From assembly GCA_002102555.1 (NCBI GenBank), contig MCFL01000123.1, forward strand, positions 1 to 64,000: a stretch of 64,000 bases of DNA, written 5' to 3'. Below the pieces are notes generated by a model. The model searched no databases, had not been told where the DNA came from, and saw nothing but the letters and a program-made list of their open reading frames with translations. A program made the position numbers and the translations under genes. Of the stretch, positions 33,098 through 43,370 are shown in pieces (within the stretch, counting starts at the first letter, position 1; every line of letters begins with the position of its first letter). This stretch comes from Catenaria anguillulae PL171. Taxonomy: Eukaryota; Blastocladiomycota; Blastocladiomycetes; Blastocladiales; Catenariaceae.

Positions 33098-34493
33098 ATG
33101 TAATGAGCAACCCATGAATACAAAGCATTAATCACTCTTAGCAATCGATACAGCGGCCCAATACAAGCTCTGAACAGTCGCCCATCCGCCGCCTACCATG
33201 ACCGACGCCATGGATGTTGATGCCCAGGCATCGCCGATCATGGCGTGGGTGGGGCCAATGCCCCACTCTGTCCACCAAGAACCGGCCCTTGCACACCTCA
33301 AACGCACCTACAATGTCTCCACCATTGTCAACGAGCGCTCTGTCAACGGCATTCGGTTTTACAAGGTCGCGTTCGCGACACAAGAGGATTTGGCCTCGGC
33401 CATCGAAAAATCGCCAACCTTTTTCCGTGGGCAATTCTTGCGGGTCGTCAATGACTTGCACGCTTGGCTCAACGACAGGAGCGCCACCAACAAGAACATC
33501 CAAGTACTTTGCAACTACAAGTCTGTGCGCCACCTGCCCAACCTCCTCGCCAAGGGTCGTGTGATTTTTGTCGACAACTGCTGTGCCCGTACCTTTTCGC
33601 GAGTGCTCTGGCACTACGAGAAGCAACAAGATGCGGCGGATGCGGCCGCCCTTGCCAAGCTCGCTGTCAATGGTCATGATTTGCTCTTCTTTGTTGGTTC
33701 TGCCAGGCTCTGCTACTCTTGTGGTGAGTCTGGCCATGTCAAGTCTGCCTGCCCAACCAAGCCGGTAGCCAGGACGCCTCCCCCCGGCCATGTGCCCATC
33801 CTTGTCTCCTCCGCAAGTGCCGGCAGCGTCAGTTATGCTGATGCTGCCAAGCAGGCTATTGAAAAGGTGGATCGAGTGGACAAGGACTTGCGTGCACAGG
33901 TTGCAGATCTTGCTGGCCAGGTCTCAGCCATGCAGGAGTTGCTCAACAAGTTCTGCGCCCAGCAAGATGTGCTTCTCTCGGCCATCAAGTTGGAGCAGGA
34001 CAAGCTGCGCAAGGATGTGACTGAGCTCAAGGCCCACCAGGCCGAGACCTCGGAACGTTACAAGCGGGTCAACCGTGACCTCACCATTGTTGAGGTGGAT
34101 CTTGAGGTAGTGTTGGATGAGCTCTGGGAGTCGTCCAGCCGCTTTGAGAAAGCCTTGATGGTGGCAAGGAAGAAGAGTTGGGCCTATCAGGCATGGGAGC
34201 GGGGTTCCTCAGGATGAGTACCCCTATCCCTTCCCCAACCAGTCATTGTTGTTGTGTTGTTGCTCCCCCCCCCCCTTCCCCTGCCCTCCCCCACTTTCCT
34301 TCCCCCCCTCTCCCCCAGGTCTTCAATGACCCCTACTACCGTTTGCCTGCCCCCCCTTTTTTTTGCTTGCTTGCGCCGCCACTTGTGGTGGGTGTGTTTG
34401 GCCTCCTTCCTTCCTGCTGTCCCTCTCTTGGCCAGGATTTGTGTTGATTAAAGCCAAATACATGTAGTAGCGATTTGAAAAAAAAAAAAAAAA
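33098..34493 (+). mobile_element. ORF1-only non-LTR retroposon, copy 2 (full length, intact ORF)
   Basis: A 1.40-kb plus-strand insertion in copia. Target duplication AGTGGGAAGCGT is at 33086-33097 and 34496-34507 (extendable with one mismatch). It has a 5' UTR of about 100 bp, ORF1 at 33198-34217, and a 3' UTR with a C-rich pyrimidine tract (34262-34320). It ends AAATACATGTAGTAGCGATT followed by 16 A (34478-34493). No ORF2. Confidence 0.92.
33198..34217 (+). CDS. ORF1-type protein of the ORF1-only retroposon, copy 2 (339 aa)
   Basis: Open throughout, starting MTDAMDVDAQASPIMAWVGP. It is collinear with copy 1 to the zinc knuckle: SAIEKSPTFFRGQFLRVV, RHLPNLLAKGRVIFVDNCCA and RTFSRVLWHYE. The knuckle is CYSCGESGHVKSAC at residues 172-185. 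The coiled-coil part is about 40 residues shorter than in copy 1, and the protein ends in a conserved tail (YKRVNRDLTIVEVDLEVVLD near the end). It probably binds the element's own RNA. Confidence 0.85.
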   Translation: MTDAMDVDAQASPIMAWVGPMPHSVHQEPALAHLKRTYNVSTIVNERSVNGIRFYKVAFATQEDLASAIEKSPTFFRGQFLRVVNDLHAWLNDRSATNKNIQVLCNYKSVRHLPNLLAKGRVIFVDNCCARTFSRVLWHYEKQQDAADAAALAKLAVNGHDLLFFVGSARLCYSCGESGHVKSACPTKPVARTPPPGHVPILVSSASAGSVSYADAAKQAIEKVDRVDKDLRAQVADLAGQVSAMQELLNKFCAQQDVLLSAIKLEQDKLRKDVTELKAHQAETSERYKRVNRDLTIVEVDLEVVLDELWESSSRFEKALMVARKKSWAYQAWERGSSG

Positions 34494-34818
34494 CAAGTGG
34501 GAAGCGTGGCAGGGTGATGTCGTCACACACGCAGTGCGCCAGGACAGAGTCCGGCCGGAGCATGGGAGGCAACCTCGGGCGGCAATCAGGAGCATGAATC
34601 ACAATGTACTGAATTCTGATGAAAGTAGAGAATTGGATACAGGGATACGCAACAGTGACGAGTTGCGGGGAGAGCAAGCGGGTGGCCAAACAAGGCACAA
34701 GGAGGACATTGAACAAGTAGATTGGCGGGTGGTCAGACCCAAGGGGAAGCTTGACTGTCCCAATGTGTGTGGCAGACATGAAACTCTTGTTGGCAACGGA
34801 GATCTTGCACTCAGCGGC

Positions 34819-36233
34819 TTGGGCACTTGCCAGTGTACACCAGCCTTGGCAAGGCGCTCCAGGCGGCATCTCGGGCAGAAGCAAGGGTGCAGCTCGCGAG
34901 CCATGTGTACAAGCTCGTCCCGGAGCCCGACATGCTCGTATTTGCAAAGGCCGTTCATAGTGGCCGCAAGCCTGCCGCGCGTGTCGCATCATTCTCCCTT
35001 GACTCTCTGGTCACTTTCCGCGTCAAGGTGCTCACGGGACGGCTCCCAACGCTTGCCCAATTGCACATGTACTGGCCAGATCGCGCCCCGTCACCGCTCT
35101 GCACGCTGTGTGGCTCTTTGGATGACCAGCAGCATTGGGTGGTGTGTCCAAGGCTGGCTGACGAGCGGTGGGAGCTTGGCGTGGTGGCCCACGAGTGCGT
35201 TGAGCAACTTTTGCCAGGCGCTGACACGACTCTCGCAGTCCAGGCAAGAAGTGTGCTTGCCCACTTGTTGCACCCAAGTCGCCTGCGCGCAACAGCGGCG
35301 TGTGTAGTAGACTTGGCACTACGCAGGAGGTTTCCCGGACTTGCATCCCAGCTCCCGCGGATTGTGGCAAGTGTTTCGCTGCTCATCTGGTGCACGGTGT
35401 GGAGGCCCCGGTGTGAGAAGGTTGGCTCGATTGCTCCACCAGGCCAAGACAACCGAGGCGCAACCAATTGCCTCTGCCAAGTATGCACGACCAAAGGTCA
35501 ACAACAACATCAAGTAACGGCACCTGTGTCTGCAGCTGAAATTGCATGCCACTTCACGCACGAGTTGGCTGTTGGTGCTCCACCCCTCCTTGGTGCTGCC
35601 CAAGACGACATCAGGCCGCTTCCGTGGGCATTCTGGCATCACCTTGGTGCCATGCCAGGCCTGGCACAACCGCTATTCGGACTCCAGCCATCAACAAAAC
35701 AATTTGTAAACCGGGTTGTGGTGCGCAGCTTGTCTGGGCCCCACACGACTTTTGTTCCTGTCCTCTCCCTGCCACAAACCTAGCCCGCCGACAGTCACCC
35801 TGCCCGCCTCACTCCCTCTTCTGAACTTCCGTTGGAAAAATGAAAACCACCGCAAAAAAAAAAAAAAAAAAAAAAAAGATCGGATGTCTCACATGGACTG
35901 TTTGTTTCCCACGCTCCCCTGCATCGATTGTCATACGCCCGCGCCTCGACCCCCCACCCCCCAACCTGCACTCTTGATGCTGCCTTTGCCCTCACCTTGA
36001 TTTCTTGCCCTTATCACCATTGGCTTACATATTCTTCCTTTCCCCTCCCCCCTCCCCCCCCCCCCCGCCCCACTGTTGCCAACCGCTCCTTCCATTGTGT
36101 TGTGTGCCTGTTGCTGCCTCTGGCAGGTGTATTCTGAGTGTCTGTTTGAATTATCCACCCTTTCCCTTCCTCTTTGGGTGTTCAGAGCTGATACGATTTT
36201 ATAAATACATGCAACGTGGTTAACAAAAAAAAA
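34819..36233 (+). mobile_element. 5'-truncated LINE 3' end with two A runs
   Basis: Inserted in copia with a 17-bp target duplication ATCTTGCACTCAGCGGC at 34802-34818 and 36234-36250. It encodes the LINE ORF2 C-terminus (34827-35783): RVKVLTGRLPTLAQLHMYWP and the CCHC-like CTLCGSLDDQQHWVVC. A 24-A run lies inside at 35854-35877, followed by 350 bp of pyrimidine-rich UTR-like sequence. A second A run at the true 3' end follows ATACATGCAACGTGG. Confidence 0.88.
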
Positions 36234-36449
36234 ATCTTGCACTCAGCGGCGAGCAGGGTCAGATCGACAAAGTCACTCCTAAACGGGGTCATGTGGTGCA
36301 AGCAACCGCTGTCAACACACCAATCAGAGTGCCCGTTGTGCAGGGAGGCAACAAGTACCTCGTCATGGGCAACGGCTTCGTGCTGGCCGGCCAAATACAC
36401 AACAGCGTTGCCAGCGCGCTGGCCGCAGCGGTCATGCCCGTCTTGCGGG

Positions 36450-38860
36450 GCTCAGTTGGCAGCACGTTGAGGTGCACCCATGGCCAGGGCGCGCGCTGGG
36501 CCACGGACACGACCTCCCTCAGCAGCAATGCGCTTGACCGTGGACCACACCAGGTTCTTTGGCATGTCGCAGAGCCACGGAACGTGGCCGGTCCAGCCGC
36601 AGTTGTCGCAAGTGGCAGTCTTGTGCTCCACGAGCAAGCATGAGCGGTTGCCGGGCGGGCGCTTGTTCTTGCAGTGCTTCATCCAGCACCGCCAGCAACG
36701 GGTGTCAAAGTTATCAAGCTTGAACTGCTGAGACAGGACGCGCTGCGGGTTGGGCGGCGGACGAGAGCCGGACGACGATGACGAGGCGCGCGGGGCGCCA
36801 AGCGGCAGACGACGAGTGCTGGTATTGGGGCCTGGCGGCGGGCGCGTTAGCGCCAAACAGGCGCTCCCAATGCGATTCGCGCTCGCGCTCGCCTGGGTGC
36901 AGCTTAAACAGCGCCTTCTCAAAAATTTGCAAGATGCTGTGCGGGTGATGGCGCACCATCCGAGCGTGCCCGCGCGAGATCAACAAAAAATTGGGAAATT
37001 TTGGCGTGTCGCCAATGGCCGCGTACAGTCCCTTCTCGATGGACGCAGCGTGCCCGGATCAAGGGGGTCGGAGCCCTTTTTCTTGTCAATGGCGCAATGG
37101 CCGCCGCGACCGATTGTAGCCCCTGCACAAACTCTCCAAGACTTGTAGGCGCGCGGTCGATGGTCTCCAAGGCGCTGATGCAGTACACACGTGCCTCTGC
37201 GATGTCTTGCCGGCGCGTCCATCAACTTCTTTAGGAACGTGGCCCAGGTCTCGCCCTGGATGACGCCAAATGAGCGGCCCTTGATGGCCTTGCGGGCAGC
37301 CGCGACCAGGAACGAGCTGATGGGGCAGCCATGGACCCGTCGGCATGCGCGCCGAGGTACTTCTTCGCCCAATCCTCGTGGCCCATGCTCGCCAGCTCAT
37401 GGCAACGGACCTGCTTGCAAATCTCAAGGACCTCCTCCAACCAGTGGGTCCAGGTGACCGGCGTTGCCTTGGCGTAGTCGATGCTGGGGAATACCACGGC
37501 CTTGACGACATCCGCGTGGGCACCATCTGCAGCGCCAGTTCTTTGGCGCGCGCTTCAGCACCTCGGCCTGCAACTCGGGGTCAGGGCCTCAAGCGTACCC
37601 GCGGCAGCCGTGACGGCCTGGGTGGCAGGCGGCAGGGTAGGGGCGCCGTTGGCGGGGGCTTTGCTGGCAGCCGCAGTGCCTTCTCCCTCGGCGCATGGGT
37701 GTCGGGCAATGGGGTAACGCCTGCGGTTCCCCGCGGCAGGAATTCGGCGCCCGCGGAAATGGCGGCGTTCGAGCTCTGAGCGCCAGCAGCACGCTTCCTC
37801 TTCGGCAAGCGCGGCTTTTTCTTTGGCGATCTGACTGCGCAGGTCATCGAGTGTGCTTGTGCCTCCTCCGTCTCAAGGCGGATGCGCTTACGGCGCTCCC
37901 GGACCTCGATCAGTTCCTTCACCGCATCGGCCAAATGCGCCTGGGGATCGACAGGTCCGTCACCGGGCGACGCGTTACGTTTGCGAGGATGGGGCGTGGA
38001 TTCGGCAGTCTTACCTATGGTAAAGACAGGCAAATAGCGAAACAGGTGGGGTGTGTGTGAGCGCTCACCCAATCGCCACGGCATGCAGAAGGTCGTGTCA
38101 GACAGTATGTGACAGGGTACCGTCTTGCAGGGCTTCCTCATCTGAATCAGTCTGTGGCCCACCACCAGGAGCTGCAGGCCCACGGCCACGGTGACAGCCG
38201 TATGCGGCTCACCATCGGACGGTACCGGGTTGCGAGTGCGGGTCATGGCGGCATCAGCAGCGGTCCACAGCGGCGAGTCCATGAATGCAACACGGTAGCT
38301 CAAGAAGAAGTGCGGCGTGATCTTCAAGTTGTGCTTGCGGATGAACGCAGCGCCTTGGCGGGATCCACACACTGCCACAAGCATCTCAGCGAATTGAGAT
38401 CGATGCCGTCAGGGTCAGGATGGAAGGAATGGACAGCCGCAGCCTCGACCCAGGGCGTGATCGCTTGCGAGGGTAGCACGACAGGTGGGAGTTCGGTGTC
38501 ATAATGGTCAATGCGGACAGGTATGCCGACCTTGTCGATAAGGCCACGTAGCTCCCAGGCCATAAAGTAGGCGCTGGTCTGTGCAACCGTCAGGTCGTTG
38601 CCGGCGACGCCGTAGCGGTCAGTGATCCACTCTAGGACTTCATCGGTGAGGAGGTCATCCTCCAGCAGAGTCTCTCTCGAGTGGTACTTGGCAGTAGCAA
38701 AGTTGGCGGTCGCGTTGATCAGAGCGCCGGCTTTGTTGTAGGCCGAGCGCAGGGCCGCGTAGTCGGGGTCAGCGGGGGCGGAGCAGATGCCATGGTGCAG
38801 TGGTGATTGCTGGTAAGGTACAGCGGCAGGTGTAGTATCACGGTGGACTGACATGTGCAA
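36450..38860 (-). mobile_element. Gag-like region of the copia fossil
   Basis: Minus-strand gag region of the large copia element: an N-terminal block starting MHMSVHRDT (38860), a middle region with FPSIDYAKATPVTWTHWLEE, and two zinc-binding clusters near 36.6-36.7 kb (CWRCWMKHCKNK, CDNCGWTGHVPWLC). It is broken at several points. The region is unusually long for copia (over 2 kb). Confidence 0.7.
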
Positions 38861-39846
38861 TGTCTCCAGCGCGTCTCACCGTGGGGACTCCCTCTGCTTT
38901 GGTGGAGTTAGGGGGATCGGCGGCCCCGCAGTCTGCCAAGCAGGGCGATCGCCACGTGTGACCGCATCCTCTCGCCAAGGGGACAGCAGCAGCAGAACGC
39001 GATGGAAGGGGGGAGCTACGGGAACAGTCAAGTAAGGGGCTTACCCTGAAGCGTATATCATTATGCGACGATAAACTGAACAGCGATATCACCATGCGAC
39101 AATAAACAGGACAGCGGCAGGCAAGAGTAGGAAGGGAGCAGTCAATGTGCCACATTTAGGGTCAGTCAGCGCGAAACTGGGATGCCCAGTCTCATGGAAC
39201 AGCGGTAGGTAGTACATAAGCCAGCTGTGTGGGTGTCATGGTGCGTAGCGCAAGTGTGAAGCAGTCCAACCTTTGGTTGCAGTAAGCTGGGCGGTAAGCG
39301 GGGTTGCGCGTGGTGCTGGGTGACAAGCACCTAAACCGGGACAAAAAAACAAGTGCAGCCGAGCTGCGCGCGGATCTGACAGTGATGAGCTGAGCAGCGA
39401 CGAAAGCAAGTGCAGCCGAGCTGCGCGCGGTGCTGACAGCGAGGAGCTGAGCAGCGGCGAAAGCAAGTGCAGCCGAGCTGCGCGCGGTGCTGGCAACGAG
39501 GAGCTGGGCAGCGATGAAAGCAAGTGCAGCCTAGCTGCGCGCGGTGCTGACAGCGAGGAGCTGAGCAGCGACGAAAGCAAGTGCAGCCGAGCTGCGCGCG
39601 GTGCTGAACAGCGAGGAGCTGAGCAGCGACGAGAGCGGGTGCAGCCGAGCTGCGCATGGTGCTGAGCAGCGAGAACCTGGGCAGCAACGGATCGAGTGCA
39701 ACCGAGTTGCGCAGAGAGGGGGGGGCAGTGCAATTTGATGTCGGTAGGTGCGGTAGCGTCTTTGTTTCGCTCGAGGTTCATGCGATCTAGACCAAATATT
39801 CGCCAGTTCAGCTCTGCGGCAGCATTGAGCCTTGAGACTCTTAATC
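38861..39846 (-). repeat. Copia leader with a 57-bp minisatellite
   Basis: About six tandem units of 57 bp lie at about 39345-39690, each containing GCAGCCGAGCTGCGCG and GAGGAGCTGAGCAGCG with few differences. 57 is a multiple of three and one minus-strand frame stays open through the array with a 19-residue repeat (AQLGCTCFRRCSAPRCQH core). The rest of the interval shows no gene. Confidence 0.8.
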
Positions 39847-40165
39847 TGTTGAATATTTGGTCCAGAAGTAGCAAGATAAGTAGTGGGAGATTTTTGGTTG
39901 GGAGGGGGAGAGAGGGATGTTGTGAAATCTCGGTGGCCGCTCCCCCGGAGCAGCATACGGTCGGTTATGTGGGCATTCGGGCATTGCGGGTAGTCGTCGT
40001 TGCTTGTCTCATCGTAGTACTCTTTTCTCTATCTATCTTCTCCTCGTCCCTCCCTCTGTCCTCTCCCATGCCACCATGAGTGGTGCCTGAGCAATACAGT
40101 GAGGATCAATGGTCTCTCGATCTATCGACGCGAAATGGACCATGCAGATCCTCCACTTTCCCACA
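39847..40165 (-). repeat. Copia LTR-like terminal repeat, right copy
   Basis: Begins TGTTGAATATT and ends TTTCCCACA, TG...CA bounded, 319 bp against 298 bp for the left copy. The outer third is nearly identical between copies and the inner part diverged. In the minus orientation of the element this is the 5' end. Confidence 0.8.
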
Positions 40166-40657
40166 TCTCGACCCCCCGATTCGGATTTGGCCACGCAGAG
40201 CAACGCTTTGCTGCTCGTGTTGGAGTACAGCCAGGTCCACACTCTATTTTTGTCCCCTCGCCGTCCCCTACGGCTATCTCTGCGCTTGTGGCGTAATTCC
40301 TCTTCCATCCCTCCATGTCTCTTGTTGAACTTACCCTGTTCCCCATCATTTGCTTTTGAACCATCGATTTTCTTTTGCATGTTGTTGATTCTGTGCACCC
40401 ATGATGTGGTTGAGTGTTAACTTTTGGATTTTGTTACTCCTTTTCTGTTTACCTCCTCTTTCTCCCTCTCCTCCTCACCCTCTTTTTTCACCCCATGGCC
40501 AAGTGCCCCTACCACCAACTGCTTGCCATTTTCCCTGCTTGCTTTTGTCGTTTATTGAGTGTTTTGGATCTGTGACCTTCCGGCTCTTGTACCTTATTTC
40601 AGGGCTGTTGTGTTGGTTTTTCAGCTTCAATACATGTGGTAGTGATTTAAAAAAAAA
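40166..40657 (+). mobile_element. LINE 3' end fragment with A tail
   Basis: Encodes the last part of ORF2 (RFGFGHAEQRFAARVGVQPG, IFVPSPSP) followed by a pyrimidine-rich UTR. It ends CAATACATGTGGTAGTGATT plus ten A (40648-40657). It abuts the copia LTR on the left and interrupts a minus-strand LINE ORF2 start on the right. No target duplication could be found. Confidence 0.8.
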
Positions 40658-42730
40658 ATCAGCATCGGTGTTATTGTAACTTGGTCGGAGTTTTGCAGTC
40701 TGTGGTTGCCGCCAACGCGGTTTCCGTCTATTAGTAAAGATATTCTGCGATGAAGGTGAAGCAGTACCAAGAGCCATTGTTCGATCCGGTAAATCCGAGA
40801 AGCTGTTAGGTCGGTCGGGTGGAGCCATTATTGAGCTTGGGGAATGTCAGCCGTTTGGTTGTCAGACTCCCTTGTCTCGCCACCTGCGTCGTTTGCTTCA
40901 TGCTGACGTGGTCTCAGTTGGTCTCGGCTCCGTACAATAACGCCGCGTCTATCCACACGGTGTGCTGGTGGGACTGGCGTCAATTCCCGGTCATGTCGCG
41001 AACTATCACCCCCATCATCTGTCGCCGTCCCCGTTTTCTGGCGCTTGCGTCCACGCGAGTCCTCTTCAGACAAATCCGAGTCAACTGACTCAGATCGACG
41101 TGCAGTCATCGGCCTCGCACCCTGCTTCGCCCGCATTTCCCTCGACTCACCGGGCGGCTCCATGTCAACATCCATCGTCTCCTCCTCTTTGCTGGAAGTC
41201 CTGCTCTGCTCCTCTTCCTGCGCTGCCTGCGCCGAGGCGAGGAACGCCACCGCTTTTGCCATGGCCTCCTCCATCCTCCCGTCTGCCATTGCTGACACCA
41301 TCATTGCGAGCATCTCCATCATCCCTCTTTGCTCCTTCTGCATGGCCGCCATCTGCGCGGCCAGAACACTCGTCTGCGTCGCCGACTCTTCCCTCGTTGC
41401 GCGCAAGGCTGCCTTAAGCTCAGCATTTTCCGCTTCAAGTGCGGCGACTCGGTCGACTCCACCCTCACAACCTCCGACTTGTCCGAAGACTGGTCCAGCG
41501 GGCGTTGCACGATTCCGTCCACCTAACGCTGCAGCGTATGACTGGCCCGGCTGCACCCGGGCGTTGTTTCCTTGATGAGCGCCACGTTGCGCTGCCTGTT
41601 CCTTCTTGGCGTGCTCATTCGCACGCCAGTCTTTGAGCGCCTTGCATTGCACTCGGGTGTGCTCCTGCGAGCCACACACAAAGCAGAGTCGCGCAGTCCG
41701 CGGGTAAAGGAGCACGGGCACTCCATTCACATTGACCTTGTTTCCGGCTTGCGTCATCTTCCGGAACTCCTTGGCGTTCGCTGCACGCCACACGACAAAA
41801 GAGAAATCACGCGCGCGGGCGTTGTCGACAGCCACTACTTTGCCAATTGGGCCCATGGTAGTGAGGACCGCCAGATCGTCCTTGCCACAAACCATCTTGA
41901 TGCCCAGGTCCTTATCCATGTACTGGCTCTTGAAGTCTTCAAGGGACTCGTAGAACGAGGTGTGTTGGCGCTTGAAAACGAGCGGGGAGGTGGACAGCGT
42001 CGCTTGAATGTCGGCCTCTGTGAGAAAGGTGACCTTGGCAAACCTCCAACGATACACCTCGGTGAAGCCGCAAATGCCGTGCACAGCGGTGTGGGCCTTG
42101 AAGAGGTCGCGCAATTCCTTGGTGGACGCCCCACGGCTCACAGGGCCAGCCCAAGCGGTGAGGCGTTTGGCTTGACCATCCACCTCAATCCAGGTGTGTT
42201 TTTCAATGCGGCATGATCCGATACCATGGACGTTAAGAACGTTGGGGGGAACGGCGCTAGTACTGAACACCATCTTGTAGATCGCTTCCTGCGGCGAGTC
42301 GGGTTTGGGGAATTTGTGGAGGGGGGAGAGCCCAATGAACGGAAGCTGCGTCATTTGGAGCGCCAGTCAGACAGCTTGCCCAATGGATCCAACAGCCGGG
42401 TCGCCAGGGGGGATCGGAATGACAACCGCGTATTCCTTGTACTCATCGCTGTCTGATCCAATATCAACCTGCTGACCACCATGGCGCTGCGCGAGAGCCT
42501 CATTGCGAATCTTCTTGTTGCGCCTATGGACTAGGGTGAAGCCATCGTTGGTGGTAGCGTCGGGTTGTTGGTGATCGCGTTGCTGATCGGCGTCTGGCAT
42601 TTCAACGTCGCCGGCTGTCGATCCAGGCGGCGGCGGGTCACCAGCGCTCTTGGTGGCGGCGTTGGTGGCCATGGTGGGCAGTAAGAGTCGGTGTACGGAT
42701 GCTGTTGAAGTAATTGCACAAGCTTTTCCC
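40658..42730 (-). mobile_element. 5' part of a LINE: 5' UTR, ORF1 and the first codons of ORF2
   Basis: The 5' end is at about 42730, where it interrupts another LINE's RNase H (KVKGHDG). A 58-bp leader is followed by ORF1 (42672-40828). ORF2 begins at 40828 (MAPPDRPNSFSDL) with its ATG overlapping the ORF1 stop as TAATG. ORF2 is cut at 40658 by the plus-strand LINE fragment. Confidence 0.85.
40828..42672 (-). CDS. LINE ORF1 protein (about 614 codons, one internal stop)
   Basis: The N-terminal piece starts MATNAATKSAGDPPPPGSTA and runs to VGSIGQAV. A single in-frame TGA (42364-42366) separates it from the main frame (42354-40828). The main frame contains HTSFYESLEDFKSQYMDKDL, VVAVDNARARDFSFVVWRAA and the CX2CX4HX4C knuckle CFVCGSQEHTRVQC. 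A coiled coil (VDRVAALEAENAELKAALRA) and a charged C-terminal tail with a likely nuclear signal (RGRKRQK) follow. The domain order is the same as in the ORF1-only retroposons, but the sequence is clearly different and longer. Confidence 0.8.
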
Positions 42731-43370
42731 ATCATGGCCCTTGACCTTGACGAGCTCAAGCACAATATCCCTTTCCTTTACCAGTGCACGAAGGACAAGC
42801 AACAAATCGTGCAGCGGTGACGGGTGGCGTGGCGCAATTGCTTCGGCATCGGGGAGGCCCAGGAACATTGGAATAATCTGCACGGCAACTGCCGAGTCTG
42901 AAAAGACCCGCGCACGCGATCCAATAGGGAGTTTGTCAATGATCGCAATAACCACAGCGACCTCGGGGCGCGATGAGCTGGTCAGAGCGGGTGGTAGTCG
43001 ACCAAAGAGCTCCAGATCGAGCTGGGGGCAGTGGGCGCCGAGGCCCATGGAGGCATCAGTCGTGTCTGTAGCGGGCTGCAATGAACCATCGGTCCAGCAG
43101 GCAAGGATCGTGTCATGGTGCAACGTGAGCGGCTGAGTGACATTGGCGATAGGTGGAACCGAGTAAGCTGAGCTTGGACGTTGGCTGCTGTCATCGCTGT
43201 TGCTGTCATCGCTGTCGACATCCATGTCATCGTGCACGTGTCCTGGGAAGAAGCTGGACATGTACGGGCAATGCTCGGGCAGCTCGTGGTCAGGTGCAAG
43301 ATAACATACGCATCCACACCGTCACGACGCGCCGTGAGAGTCTTGGCCGAAATGGGGCGCGTGTACGCGA
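42731..43370 (-). mobile_element. LINE ORF2 fragment: pre-RNase H and RNase H region
   Basis: The minus-strand motifs RRDGVDAYVILHL, ILACWTDGSLQPATDTTDAS (first catalytic Asp), SRPEVAVVIAIIDKLP (Glu) and VFSDSAVAVQI (Asp) belong to a LINE RNase H like the one at 51.3-51.8 kb. It is truncated at VKGHDG by the younger LINE at 42730, and there is a frame change near 43260. It abuts a plus-strand LINE fragment at about 43370. Confidence 0.8.

Larger units (their letters stand above)
24246..40165 (-). mobile_element. Ty1/copia LTR retrotransposon (fossil), heavily interrupted by nested insertions
   Basis: Parts in family order on the minus strand: leader with minisatellite (39.8-38.9 kb), gag-like region (about 38.9-36.4 kb) with zinc-knuckle residues, protease (WCVDSGCLHHM, near 36.3 kb), integrase (about 32.5-31.4 kb), reverse transcriptase (30.6-29.5 kb) and RNase H (25.2-24.7 kb). 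LTR-like ends lie at both extremities. About half the span is foreign: inserts occupy 25181-29521, 31176-31552, 32515-32760, 33098-34493 and 34819-36233. The element is clearly broken, with several interruptions beyond the insertions, and it is old: its two LTR-like ends differ visibly and it has been hit in three successive layers. Confidence 0.9.

Noticed and set aside
39345-39690. CRISPR array or centromeric satellite
   Set aside because: 57-bp head-to-tail units without spacers, only about six copies, lying within a retroelement leader: a minisatellite.
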